A stretch of 64,000 nt of DNA from Psychrobacter sp. UBA3483. GTDB lineage: Bacteria > Pseudomonadota > Gammaproteobacteria > Pseudomonadales > Moraxellaceae. Of the stretch, positions 9,986 to 19,220 are shown piece after piece; positions within the stretch are counted from its first letter, which is position 1; each line of letters begins with the position of its first letter. Under the pieces are notes generated by a model. That model was not told where the DNA came from, did no database searches, and saw only the letters and a program-made list of their open reading frames with translations. The stretch spans positions 1 through 64,000 of the forward strand of contig NZ_DFQS01000037.1 in assembly GCF_002377905.1 (NCBI RefSeq), written 5' to 3'. A program made the position numbers and the translations under genes.

Positions 9986-10345
9986 ATGAAAAAATTAATA
10001 TTGATAGCAGCGTTAGCGTTAGCGCCTTTATTAACTGTCACCGCGCAAGCTGCTGATACGTCAACCAAGATTACCTTTGCTAAAGACAGTTATTGCGGCA
10101 ATTTTAGTGGCAACCTCAAAAACGGCAAAGTATTTCGTTTATGGTTGCTGCCCGATCAAAAATTAGTGATTCGTAACGTCGGTGACGACCAAATCAGTGT
10201 CGCTTATGTCTCAGGGCCAGATGGTCGCTTAAATGGCGATCGCTACGAAAATGAAAACTCTTATATCACCCAGCGTAAAGGCAATCACCATATGAAAGTT
10301 TATGGTAATAGTAGCCATAGTAATGTAGAGTTTTGCGCTTATTAA
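9986..10345 (+). CDS. Small secreted protein of unknown function
   Basis: The 119-residue product begins with a clear signal peptide (charged KK, a hydrophobic run, cleavage after AQA near residue 22). The mature part is about 97 residues with just two Cys (in DSYCGNF and at the C-terminal VEFCAY), which could form one disulphide joining the two ends. The alternating pattern suggests a small beta-sandwich. Length, secretion and paired Cys recall periplasmic lysozyme-inhibitor-like proteins, but I cannot confirm this. GAGGATAGG precedes the ATG. The gene stands alone, with a terminator after it. Confidence 0.8.
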   Translation: MKKLILIAALALAPLLTVTAQAADTSTKITFAKDSYCGNFSGNLKNGKVFRLWLLPDQKLVIRNVGDDQISVAYVSGPDGRLNGDRYENENSYITQRKGNHHMKVYGNSSHSNVEFCAY

Positions 10346-10374
10346 ACGATTCTAAATTAAGCAGCTTTGATAAA

Positions 10375-10414
10375 TAAAAAGCCTGAACTTAAATGTTAAG
10401 ATCGGGCTTTTTTA
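10375..10414. terminator. Bidirectional terminator between converging genes
   Basis: AAAAAGCC pairs with GGCTTTTTT, with an inner CTTAA/TTAAG stem. T runs on both strands suit the convergent secreted-protein gene and argB. Confidence 0.75.
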
Positions 10415-10436
10415 TATTAAAAATTACCACAGCTCG

Positions 10437-11348
10437 CTAGCTCATTGACGAATCCAAATCGCGGCTAATCAAAGTACCGACGCCTTCGTTGGTGAAAATC
10501 TCTAACAGCGTGGCATGCGGCACACGACCATCGACGATAACGGCACTTTTTACGCCGCTACGTACCGCATCAAGCGCACATTGAATCTTAGGAATCATAC
10601 CGCCTGAAATCGTACCATCTTCAATAAGGCTATCGACTGTCTTTGGCGTTAATCCAGTGACGACTTCACCGTCGCGTCCCAATACCCCTTTGATATTAGT
10701 CAGTAGCATGAGCTTTTCAGCTTGCAAGAACTCTGCAACTTTACCCGCGACCAAATCGGCATTGATATTATAAGTATTGCCCTCAGAATCAACCCCAAGC
10801 GGGGCGATAACAGGGATAAAATCAGAGGCAATCAGCATGTTAATCACATCTTTATTAACGCTGACCACATCACCGACAAAGCCTAAATCAACGGGAACCG
10901 CTATACCATCTGCGCCGATTTTTTCCATCATTAGCTTTTTAGCTAGGATTAAATTGGCGTCTTTACCCGTCAGACCAATCGCGCGTCCACCGTGCTTGTT
11001 TATTAAGCTGACGATAGATTTATTGACGCTACCGCCGAGCACCATCTCAACGATATCCATAGTGCTTTTGTCAGTCACGCGCATGCCGTCGATACGATCA
11101 GATTGACGACCAAGCTCTTTTAACAAATTATCCACTTGTGGACCACCGCCATGTACGACCACAGGATGCATGCCAACGGTTTTTAATAAGACGATATCAC
11201 GGGCAAAGGAGCTTTCAAGCGCAGGGTCGGTCATGGCATTGCCGCCGTATTTGACGACGATGAGCTTATCAACAAAGCGTTGAATATAAGGCAGCGCCGT
11301 GGTTAATACTTCTGCGGTAATTTTGGCTTCATCCAAATTAAGCGTCAT
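10437..11348 (-). CDS. argB: Acetylglutamate kinase
   Basis: ArgB phosphorylates N-acetylglutamate, the second step of arginine synthesis. Seen: VKYGGNAM (phosphate-binding Lys and glycines), VVHGGGPQVDNLLKELG (substrate loop), and the late ISGGMIPKI segment near the nucleotide site. The 303 residues fit the hexameric, arginine-inhibited branch common in pseudomonads; the N-terminal helix of that branch is present, which suggests feedback control but does not prove it. It is the last gene of dut-algC-argB, the order found in Pseudomonas. Confidence 0.96.
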   Translation of the reverse strand: MTLNLDEAKITAEVLTTALPYIQRFVDKLIVVKYGGNAMTDPALESSFARDIVLLKTVGMHPVVVHGGGPQVDNLLKELGRQSDRIDGMRVTDKSTMDIVEMVLGGSVNKSIVSLINKHGGRAIGLTGKDANLILAKKLMMEKIGADGIAVPVDLGFVGDVVSVNKDVINMLIASDFIPVIAPLGVDSEGNTYNINADLVAGKVAEFLQAEKLMLLTNIKGVLGRDGEVVTGLTPKTVDSLIEDGTISGGMIPKIQCALDAVRSGVKSAVIVDGRVPHATLLEIFTNEGVGTLISRDLDSSMS

Positions 11349-11468
11349 GACAAGCTCCTAAAAGACAGGGTTAAGCGGTGGATTGATTAAGAGTTTCTGT
11401 TTCTCTTTGGGGTTCTCTAATAAGACGTTCTCTAATAAAATAAATGGTAAAAATCAGTTAAATACTAC

Positions 11469-13217
11469 CTACTCAGCAACAATAGCCAAAATTTGTCTGG
11501 CTAAATGCTCGTTAAATGGGCGGCATAAAGCGGCGAATCTTGTTTGGATATCGGTAAGGTCGGCGATGCTGTCACCAGCAAAGCGCACGGTCAGATTTTG
11601 ACTGGTATTTGATTGCCGTAATACGCCAAACCCGCGCGCAAAATCCAAACGTACCCCATCGATACAGCTAAGCTTGGTACCCATTGGTAATAACGCTTGC
11701 GCCTGCTCTAAAGTGGTAGATTGGCTTTGCTGCGAGCATGTACAAAGTGACGGCGCACAGGCGACCACAGCTTGCGGGTCTAGTTGCTCAATAATGGCAG
11801 TCGATGTCGCCTGAACCAATTGCTGTAAATACTGACAAAATCTTGCCAGTTGCTGCACGATGGAGCAATCAGTTACCGCCGACTCTGGTAATGGTAAATA
11901 ATGGTCAGCGGTACTAACGATAACCGGTAAACCTTTAATAATATCGGCTAGATTGGTTGTGCGAGTTGGCTCGTTGCCTTGAGGTTTTGCCAACCAATGC
12001 AGCAATCGCAATGCCGCATACATGGCGTCATCATAAAGTATAAAGCGGCTATCATTAAAAATAAAATGCCCAGATAACTCACCAGCAAAGATTATTTGAC
12101 TGTCAGAATCTTGCATTTGTTGGCGCATGAGGCTGCTGCCGGTTTTACTGAGCACAGGCGTGGCGCCAATTTCACTGATGAGCTTGGGTAGATGATGACA
12201 GCATTTAATATCAAAAAGCACGTGCGCGTATGGTAGCGAAGTCTTTAAGGTTTGCGGGCGCTCAATAACCGCTATTTTTGCTAATAAATACAGCAGATGG
12301 TCAGGCGTGACGACTTTGCCCCGATTATCGACCACCATTAACCGATCGCCATCACCATCAAAGGCGATACCGATATCTGCCTGATGCAGCAGTACGCTTT
12401 GCTGTAATTGCTTAAGACGCTGCGGCTCAGTCGGGTCCGGATTGCCAGTAGGAAAATCACCGTTTGGTGTGTCATTCAGCATGATGATATTTTGGCAAAA
12501 ATGGGCAAATAAAGGCTTGGCGATATTGCTGGTGGCGCCATGCATACAATCAATCACCACCACTAAATCAAGTTTGGAGGAGGGTGGTTGACTATCTTTT
12601 GCGTTATGGCTATTTGACTGATTGCCATGCTGATAGATTTGCTTAAAAACTTGTGTAATAGCGTCGATATAAGCGCTGGCAACTTGCTTAGTAGGTAAAT
12701 GCTGCTGTTTATGATAAATAGGCTTAGCAATGTTGCTTAAAGACTGATTTTGAGTACTATTAATAGTTAGCTGCTCATAGAGCACTTGAATGTCTGCACT
12801 GCTAGGAGAGATATGATTGACTAACCATTTAACCCCTAAAATATCTTTAGCAGAATGGCTGGCAGTGACGATAATGCCATGCCCTTGATATTGCTCCGCC
12901 CAAAAAATCATCATTGGCGTGGTAACAAGACCTAGTTGAATGACTTGAATGCCTTGCTCGGACAACATATCAGCAAGTGTCTGCGCAATGGTATTGCTAT
13001 CACAGCGCACATCATAGCCAATGACAACGATGGTTTTTTCGTTAGCAATTTGGTTATTACTTTTATTAATATTTTCGTTATTAATGCCTTGCTGGACTTG
13101 ATAAAGATGCGCAAAAGCGTGCCCCAATGCATGAATAAAGTCAGCAGTAAAATGCTGGCGCGACCCACGAATATCATAAGCACGAAATAAGGAGTGCTGC
13201 GCAGCAAAAGATGGCAT
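11469..13217 (-). CDS. algC: Phosphomannomutase/phosphoglucomutase (AlgC type)
   Basis: This enzyme interconverts hexose 1- and 6-phosphates for LPS or capsule sugars. Seen: FRAYDIRG at the N-terminus, the phosphoserine region IVTASHSAKD (Ser120), the metal loop DGDGDR, the sugar loop GELSGH and the phosphate loop RQSNTSQNLTVRF. At 582 residues it is over 100 longer than Pseudomonas AlgC, with low-complexity Asn/Ser inserts near residues 45-60 and 195-210. The active-site SHNP of the family reads SHSA here. AAGGAGAG lies just ahead of the ATG. It sits between dut and argB. Confidence 0.88.
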   Translation of the reverse strand: MPSFAAQHSLFRAYDIRGSRQHFTADFIHALGHAFAHLYQVQQGINNENINKSNNQIANEKTIVVIGYDVRCDSNTIAQTLADMLSEQGIQVIQLGLVTTPMMIFWAEQYQGHGIIVTASHSAKDILGVKWLVNHISPSSADIQVLYEQLTINSTQNQSLSNIAKPIYHKQQHLPTKQVASAYIDAITQVFKQIYQHGNQSNSHNAKDSQPPSSKLDLVVVIDCMHGATSNIAKPLFAHFCQNIIMLNDTPNGDFPTGNPDPTEPQRLKQLQQSVLLHQADIGIAFDGDGDRLMVVDNRGKVVTPDHLLYLLAKIAVIERPQTLKTSLPYAHVLFDIKCCHHLPKLISEIGATPVLSKTGSSLMRQQMQDSDSQIIFAGELSGHFIFNDSRFILYDDAMYAALRLLHWLAKPQGNEPTRTTNLADIIKGLPVIVSTADHYLPLPESAVTDCSIVQQLARFCQYLQQLVQATSTAIIEQLDPQAVVACAPSLCTCSQQSQSTTLEQAQALLPMGTKLSCIDGVRLDFARGFGVLRQSNTSQNLTVRFAGDSIADLTDIQTRFAALCRPFNEHLARQILAIVAE

Positions 13218-13348
13218 CGCTTACTCTCCTTATAGTCGTAATAAATGGGCTAGTGGTGAAACAAAAAATCGCTGATTATTTTTATTGCTGCGATTGATGC
13301 TAAATAAAAATCCAATGATGCTTAATGTTTAATGCTTATATTCAATAC

Positions 13349-13813
13349 TTACTGACGACCAGAATGGCCAAAACCGCCTGCACCGCGTGCGCTGGTATCG
13401 CTAAATTCTGCCACCACTTCAAACTCAGGACGAGCAACCGGTACAACCACATATTGCGCCATACGCTCGGCAGGATTTAGCACAAAATCTTCATTACTGC
13501 GATTCCAAATACTAACCATCAGCTCACCTTGATAATCGGCATCAATCAAGCCAACCAAATTACCCAAGACGATACCGTGCTTATGACCGAGACCTGAGCG
13601 TGGTAAAATCATGCCCGCAAAATTGGGGTCTTGAATATACACCGCAAGGCCAGTGCCTATTAAATGCGTGGCACCCGCTTTGATCGTCAACGGTTCATCA
13701 ATGCAAGCACGTAAGTCGATACCTGCGCTACCATCGGTGGCGCGCGTTGGTAGCGAGAACGCTTTATCTTCAATAATTTTAGGGTTTAAAACTTTAACTT
13801 GTACAGCTTGCAT
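13349..13813 (-). CDS. dut: Deoxyuridine 5'-triphosphate nucleotidohydrolase
   Basis: Dut hydrolyses dUTP to dUMP and keeps uracil out of DNA. The five motifs of trimeric dUTPases are visible: AGIDLRA, PRSGLGHKHGI, GNLVGLIDADYQGEL, RMAQYVV and the flexible C-terminal RGAGGFGHSGR. I chose the ATG at 13813 (MQAVQVKV), preceded by AAGTGAG; this gives 154 residues, close to the E. coli protein. The 16 extra codons of the open frame do not look like the family. First gene of dut-algC-argB. Confidence 0.95.
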   Translation of the reverse strand: MQAVQVKVLNPKIIEDKAFSLPTRATDGSAGIDLRACIDEPLTIKAGATHLIGTGLAVYIQDPNFAGMILPRSGLGHKHGIVLGNLVGLIDADYQGELMVSIWNRSNEDFVLNPAERMAQYVVVPVARPEFEVVAEFSDTSARGAGGFGHSGRQ

Positions 13814-13962
13814 AACGCACTCACTTAACGATGTAATGGTTGTATAAACGAAACGGGTCACATTTTTTACGTTTAGGTTTTAAATGCTTAATAGCAACTA
13901 TTATTATGATAAATAGCTGCTGATTGCTTACTTTTGGTTTTCAGATTTTCATAGGCGATTGA

Positions 13963-15366
13963 CTAAAGAATCAGCACGCTTGCCAAACCCAAAAACGACA
14001 TAAAGCCGACGATATCGGTCACGGTGGTCAAAATAACCGAGGCAGATAGCGCAGGGTCGATATTCATACGTTTAAGCATCAGCGGAATACTAATGCCTGA
14101 AACGTTGGCGGCGGTCATATTAATCGCGATAGCAAGACCAATAACGGCGCTGATTTTAATGTCATGAAACCACAATTGGGCAATAATCGCCATGATTATC
14201 GCCCATATGATACCGTTTATCGCCCCAACCCACAGCTCTTTATTTAATAACCATAGGCGATTAGAGCCACCAATTTGACCCATGGCCATACCGCGAATAA
14301 CCACCGTCAGCGTCTGCGAGCCTGCAATTCCGCCCATACTGGCAACCACAGGCATAAGTATCGCTAACGCCACAACCTTTGCTAATACTGCTTCGAACTG
14401 TCCAATTACAGCGGCGGCCAATAGTGCAGTAAATAAATTAATACCGAGCCAAATACTACGGCTCTTGGCACTGGTTAAAATAGGCGCAAACAGCTCTTCA
14501 TCTTGGCTCACACCGGCAAGGTTTTTCATGGTGCTATCGACATCATCTTGGATAATTTCCATGATGTCTTCGCCATTTAACTGACCGACTAGCTCGCCAT
14601 GACTATTAATCACTGGCGCAAAGCGGATATCTTCTGAACGAAAAATCGCCGCCGCATCTTGAATATCCAAGCGATCATTAACAGTGATGGCACTATGAAT
14701 CAAATCAGCGACTAAGGTGCTTTGGTGGTTTTTAATCAAGTCCGCCAGACTTAACAGGCCAAGCAGTTGCTGGCTTTGGTCGACGACCAGCAGCTCTTGG
14801 CTTTCATCGTCGAGCAAATCAGCATTTTCTCGCAGCCAGTTTTGTACTTCTGCAAGAGTGATATCATCCCGAATCTGAATAAGGTCAGGATCCATATAAC
14901 TGCCGACTTCCCAGTCTTCATAGGTATCGAGCTTATTAACCTGCACTCGGATGTCTTCATCCAAGGTTGCCATTACCGAGGTACGCACACTTTCGGTAAC
15001 GGTATCTAAAATCTCGGAGATATCTTGCGCATCAAGGTCTTGGGTAAACAGCGATATCTCTTTTGAAGATACGTTCTCTAATAGCGGCTGGCGGGTATCA
15101 AACTCTAGCTCTGCAAGTACTTCACCTTTGATGTCTTCTGGTACCTGCGCCCAAATCAATAAGCGATTTTGGCTAGGAAAGGATTCAAGTAAGCTGGCAA
15201 TCTCATATTCTGATTGCTTTTCTAGAAACTCAGTAATCGCCGCATACGCTTTTTCTGCTACCAATTCTTGCAAATATAATAACTTATATTCGCCGCTTGC
15301 TTCTGCCGGATTATAGTCAGCCTGTCGTGTCATTGGTCGTTCAGGATTCGGCGTCGAGGTGGGCAT
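13963..15366 (-). CDS. mgtE: MgtE-family magnesium transporter
   Basis: This is an inner-membrane Mg2+ channel gated by cytosolic Mg2+. Domains in order: a helical acidic N domain (about 25-140), two CBS domains (about 145-265) and five membrane spans (about 300-465) with the pore-region segment VASMGGIAGSQT. The length of 467 fits. It lies downstream of rep on the same strand, but a terminator hairpin lies between them, so it probably has its own promoter in the remaining space of about 40 bases. No magnesium riboswitch is visible, and there is little room for one. Confidence 0.93.
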   Translation of the reverse strand: MPTSTPNPERPMTRQADYNPAEASGEYKLLYLQELVAEKAYAAITEFLEKQSEYEIASLLESFPSQNRLLIWAQVPEDIKGEVLAELEFDTRQPLLENVSSKEISLFTQDLDAQDISEILDTVTESVRTSVMATLDEDIRVQVNKLDTYEDWEVGSYMDPDLIQIRDDITLAEVQNWLRENADLLDDESQELLVVDQSQQLLGLLSLADLIKNHQSTLVADLIHSAITVNDRLDIQDAAAIFRSEDIRFAPVINSHGELVGQLNGEDIMEIIQDDVDSTMKNLAGVSQDEELFAPILTSAKSRSIWLGINLFTALLAAAVIGQFEAVLAKVVALAILMPVVASMGGIAGSQTLTVVIRGMAMGQIGGSNRLWLLNKELWVGAINGIIWAIIMAIIAQLWFHDIKISAVIGLAIAINMTAANVSGISIPLMLKRMNIDPALSASVILTTVTDIVGFMSFLGLASVLIL

Positions 15367-15403
15367 AAAATTTCCAAGTTTTTAAAAAAGTATAAATACA
15401 AAA

Positions 15404-15440
15404 TTATGCTTACCGCTTATTTCAAGCGCGGTAAGCATAA
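15404..15440 (-). terminator. Intrinsic terminator downstream of rep
   Basis: A perfect 13-bp inverted repeat (TTATGCTTACCGC and its complement) with an 11-base loop lies 28 bases past the rep stop and is followed on the minus strand by TTTTG. It separates rep from mgtE. Confidence 0.7.
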
Positions 15441-15468
15441 GTCTAAGCGGCTTTTCTAAGAGCTAGGC

Positions 15469-17502
15469 TTAACGATTACCCAATAATGCCCGAATATTCG
15501 CCAAGTATTCATCAGCGACTTTTTCAGGGTCTTTGCTGGCTTTTTTCTTTTTTGCTTTGGCCGGCCAGTCGATATGATCTTCTGGTAGCTCATCTAAAAA
15601 GCGTGACTCAGAGGTGACGCGCATTTGCCCGCCTGCACGGCGCTGGGTGGCGAGCGTCAACGTCAGCTCACGGCGAGCGCGGGTAATACCCACGTACATT
15701 AAACGCCGTTCTTCCTCAACGGTTTCACTGAGGATAGAGTTGCGGTGCGGTAGCATTTCTTCCTCAAGTCCCATGATATAGACAAAATCAAACTCCAAGC
15801 CTTTTGCCGCATGTAAGGTCATGAGGTTCACTTTATTGGTATTCTCTTCTTCTTGCTGCTGCTCGAGCATGTCAAGGAGTACCAATTTACGAATAATAGT
15901 ATCAATGGTACGGTCTTCATCTTCTTCAGCGCGATTAATCAATGACTGAATACTGGTATAGAGCATGTCGATATTATCGATACGATTTTTTTCTTGTTGC
16001 GGCGTTTTGGCGTCGCTACGTACAAAATCAATATAGCCGGTTTCATCAATCATTTGACGGACGATAGGCACAGGGTCGGGATGCTGATCGAGCTCACGGG
16101 TATAATGCTCGATAAAATCGCCAAACTCTTTTAAGGTACCATAGGCTTTTGACGGTAAGACGTGAGCAAGTCCAGCGTGGGTACAAGAGGCTAAAAGTGA
16201 AATACTATGCTCTTGCGAAAATAAACCAAGCTTTTCAAGGGTAGCAGGGCCCATACCGCGTTTGGGCGTATTGATAATACGCAAAAATGCACTGTCGTCT
16301 TCTGGGTTTAAAATCAGACGCAGATAACCCATGATGTCTTTGATTTCACTGCGGGCAAAAAACGACTGACCGCCCGATAATTTATACGGCACTTGCAGCT
16401 GACGCAATTGCGCCTCAAGCATCCGCGCCTGAAAGTTACTGCGATAAAGAACGGCATATTGTTCCCATTCATTACCAAAACGCAGTTTATGGGTGACGAT
16501 CTCCTTTGCCACGCGCTCAGATTCATCATCGTCATTACGGCAATTAATAATGCGAATTTTTTCGCCTTGGCCTTTATCTGACCACAGTTTCTTTTCGAAT
16601 AAATGCTCGTTATTGGTAATGACGGCGTTGGCAGAGGTCAAAATACGCGTGGTTGAGCGGTAATTTTGCTCAAGCATAACGATTTTTAATTTCGGGAAGT
16701 CTTCTTTGAGTAGTGCCATATTTTCAGGTTTTGCGCCGCGCCACGCATAGATAGATTGGTCGTCATCGCCAACAACGGTAAAACGCCCTTGCGGTCCGAC
16801 CAGATATTTAATCATTTCATACTGGGCGGTATTGGTATCTTGATATTCATCGACCAATAAATAACGAATACGGTTTTGCCATTTATCACGTAGCTCAACA
16901 TTTTCACGTAAGATTTTGGTTGGCAGTACAATCAAATCATCAAAATCTACCGCGTTATAAGCCCGCAAATTGCGCTCATATAAAGCATAAAGGGTGGCAA
17001 AGATCATATCTTCTGGATCGTCTAAGGTTTCCATGGCTTTGTCCGGCTCAATCAAATCATTTTTCCAGTCAGAAATCATTTTTATCGCTTTGCCGACCAG
17101 CTCGCGACTTTCAGCGCCGCTTAAATTGTCACGCATCATTAGCTCCATCAGCAGACGTTTACTGTCGTCGCTGTCCATGATGGAAAAATTGCCTTTAAGC
17201 GGCGTATGAATCAGCTCATAGCGCAAAAACTGCAACCCAAACTGGTGAAAGGTCGATACCGTCAGCCCGCGGGTTTTTTCACTCGGTAGCAATTTACTGA
17301 CCCGCGCTTTCATCTCGCGCGCGGCTTTATTGGTAAAGGTCACCGCCGTGATGCGCTCGGCTGGCATGTTGCATTCTTCGATAAGATAGGCAATTTTACG
17401 GGTAATCACCGAGGTTTTACCAGAGCCTGCCCCAGCCAATACCAATAAAGGTCCTGAGACATAAAGCATGGCTTCTTGTTGTTTGGGATTAAGTTGACTC
17501 AT
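15469..17502 (-). CDS. rep: ATP-dependent DNA helicase Rep (UvrD superfamily)
   Basis: This 3'-5' superfamily 1 helicase helps replication forks pass bound proteins. Seen from the chosen start MSQLNPKQQ: Q motif and Walker A GAGSGKT (residues 24-30), VTFTNKAAREM, DEYQDTN, GDDDQSIYAWRGA, LEQNYRST, LMTLHAAKGLEF and VGITRARREL. At 677 residues it matches Rep more than the longer UvrD, and it has a Lys-rich C-terminus. The open frame upstream (26 codons, Cys/Phe-rich) is unlikely to be coding. Confidence 0.92.
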   Translation of the reverse strand: MSQLNPKQQEAMLYVSGPLLVLAGAGSGKTSVITRKIAYLIEECNMPAERITAVTFTNKAAREMKARVSKLLPSEKTRGLTVSTFHQFGLQFLRYELIHTPLKGNFSIMDSDDSKRLLMELMMRDNLSGAESRELVGKAIKMISDWKNDLIEPDKAMETLDDPEDMIFATLYALYERNLRAYNAVDFDDLIVLPTKILRENVELRDKWQNRIRYLLVDEYQDTNTAQYEMIKYLVGPQGRFTVVGDDDQSIYAWRGAKPENMALLKEDFPKLKIVMLEQNYRSTTRILTSANAVITNNEHLFEKKLWSDKGQGEKIRIINCRNDDDESERVAKEIVTHKLRFGNEWEQYAVLYRSNFQARMLEAQLRQLQVPYKLSGGQSFFARSEIKDIMGYLRLILNPEDDSAFLRIINTPKRGMGPATLEKLGLFSQEHSISLLASCTHAGLAHVLPSKAYGTLKEFGDFIEHYTRELDQHPDPVPIVRQMIDETGYIDFVRSDAKTPQQEKNRIDNIDMLYTSIQSLINRAEEDEDRTIDTIIRKLVLLDMLEQQQEEENTNKVNLMTLHAAKGLEFDFVYIMGLEEEMLPHRNSILSETVEEERRLMYVGITRARRELTLTLATQRRAGGQMRVTSESRFLDELPEDHIDWPAKAKKKKASKDPEKVADEYLANIRALLGNR

Positions 17503-18096
17503 AAAATGACCTGTAAGACAAAAGCAAAAAAGAAGATAAAACGGATTGTAGCATCGTTGACGAAAGGCGTTGTTAAGCAAAATATGATAAAAGACTGCGA
17601 TGCTTGGGCTACAACGATGATTTTAATCAAACGCTACTTTTATTAAGATGATAATAAGGCAATAAGATAATAATAAAAATCATAACGTCAATGAGAATAG
17701 CATTTTTAATAAAGACGATATTTTCGGTAAAGTAGACCCAATAATAAAGGGTAACAAAATGTGTGTTCAAATAACGCCAAAGCGTCAAAATGAGGTGGGC
17801 TATTATAAAGCAAAAACCCTGTCTTTGGGTGAGGAGTTGGCAGTGGGTTTTGAGCCAAAAAAGTGTTTGCTTTGCGCAGCTTACACTATATATAGCAGCG
17901 TCCACATAAAAATTCAGATTCACACGTAATATAAGGTAACGTCTATAACATAGTTTATGGTAAAAAAAACATATTTTTTTTGCAGATAAAATGACCATTC
18001 AATGCAGTTAAAAACTAGCTTTTGATTGCCGATATGCGTATAGTACGTAAATAATTTATGCCAGTTGTCACGTCATTGTTGACCACGTGTATGAGC

Positions 18097-18142
18097 TATT
18101 AAATCAATTAAGTACGCCAATAAATACGATATTGATTTAATA
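18097..18142. repeat. 12-bp perfect inverted repeat upstream of nuo
   Basis: TATTAAATCAAT (18097-18108) and ATTGATTTAATA (18131-18142) form a perfect inverted repeat with a 22-base spacer, about 340 bases ahead of nuoA. It is not followed by a T run, so it is not a standard terminator. It could bind a dimeric regulator or form a leader structure. Confidence 0.5.
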
Positions 18143-18254
18143 CGTTGATCTTACGTTGTTAAAAGATGCGTTGGGCGACCAGCCTTTTATCCGCGTGCAT
18201 GCCGGAATATCTATAGTTGGTCATGTCTGACATCGTCGTCAATAAGCTTGATAA

Positions 18255-18283
18255 TTGGTTATTACCAGCACAGTAGCTATAAT
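18255..18283 (+). promoter_or_regulatory. Possible promoter of the nuo operon
   Basis: TTGGTT (18255-18260), a 17-base spacer, and a perfect TATAAT (18278-18283). It would give a leader of roughly 195 bases before nuoA. GAGGAG near 18468 is the nuoA ribosome site. Confidence 0.4.
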
Positions 18284-18484
18284 AGTCATCGGTTTATCAC
18301 AGTCCTTGAGTTGTTTAAATACATTTACTCAAATCAAATGACTTATAAAAGTGACTCAGTAACAGTGGCTTTATAGCGGTTACTTTGTGTTTTCGTCTGC
18401 GTTACGCTTATCGCCATTACCACCATCACTTGTGAGTATTCGCGGTGCGCTTGACACTCGATTGGGTGAGGAGCACGTATTATC

Positions 18485-19096
18485 ATGTCTGCTTTTAATT
18501 GGTCAGCAATTGCTTTTATTTTAGCCGCCATTGGGCTAGTTGTCTTTATGCTGGTCGTTCCGCGCTTGCTTGGCGGTCGCTCTCAGGGCACACAAAAAGA
18601 AGAGATATTTGAAGCGGGTGTTGTCGGAGCTGGCAATGCCCGCATTCGTTTGTCTGCAAAATTCTATTTGGTGGCGATTTTCTTTGTCATCTTCGATTTA
18701 GAAGCGCTGTATTTATATGCTTATGCCGTGTCAGTACGTGAGACGGGCTGGCTTGGTTATGCAACCGCTGCGACTTTTATCATTGATCTATTGATTGGTT
18801 TGGTATATGCCTTGAGCTTGGGCGCCTTAAACTGGGCACCAGCGGATAAACGTCGTAAACAAGCGCGTTTACATGCGGCGCCAGCAGGTTTCAATTTGGC
18901 AGATATTACCAAGTTCGATGGCGTTGATGAGCTAATGGTTGACCCAACACGCAAGATACCGGCGCAGTCTTCAGGACAAATTAATGTCTCAAACAATATT
19001 GAGACTAATCGTCGCCATTTACAAAATATCGATCATATTAATACCACGGGTAATGTGACATCAGTGGATTTTGCCACTGCTGCACAACAAGACTAG
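18485..19096 (+). CDS. nuoA: NADH-quinone oxidoreductase subunit A
   Basis: This is a small membrane subunit of complex I next to the quinone cavity. Three membrane spans are visible, with the family segments EIFEAGVVGAGNARIRLSAKFY and FVIFDLEALYLYAYA. At 203 residues it carries about 60-70 extra C-terminal residues, polar and Asn/Thr-rich, beyond the last span. First gene of the complex I operon. GAGGAG precedes the ATG. Confidence 0.94.
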   Translation: MSAFNWSAIAFILAAIGLVVFMLVVPRLLGGRSQGTQKEEIFEAGVVGAGNARIRLSAKFYLVAIFFVIFDLEALYLYAYAVSVRETGWLGYATAATFIIDLLIGLVYALSLGALNWAPADKRRKQARLHAAPAGFNLADITKFDGVDELMVDPTRKIPAQSSGQINVSNNIETNRRHLQNIDHINTTGNVTSVDFATAAQQD

Positions 19097-19220
19097 CTTT
19101 AAGTTCATTGCTTTTAGCGCTCTAATTTACCCCTAAATCGTCATTTATTAATAATAGAAGTTATGGTGCTAGTGATGATAAATACTTGTCACGCAGCGCT
19201 TAAAATAAAGGTTGTATGTT

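Larger units (their letters stand above)
17503..18484. other. Long non-coding region between rep and nuoA
   Basis: About 980 bases lie between the divergent rep and nuoA genes. I see no convincing gene. A 123-codon minus-strand frame at 17627-17998 is rich in Phe, Ile, Tyr and Leu as expected from AT-rich DNA, and has no clear ribosome site. The region must hold the rep and nuo promoters. A 12-bp inverted repeat and one promoter-like pair are listed separately. Confidence 0.6.

Noticed and set aside
17627..17998. A 123-codon minus-strand frame rich in Phe, Ile and Tyr
   Set aside because: Composition is what AT-rich non-coding DNA gives, and there is no ribosome site or recognisable motif. 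A small membrane protein cannot be wholly excluded.
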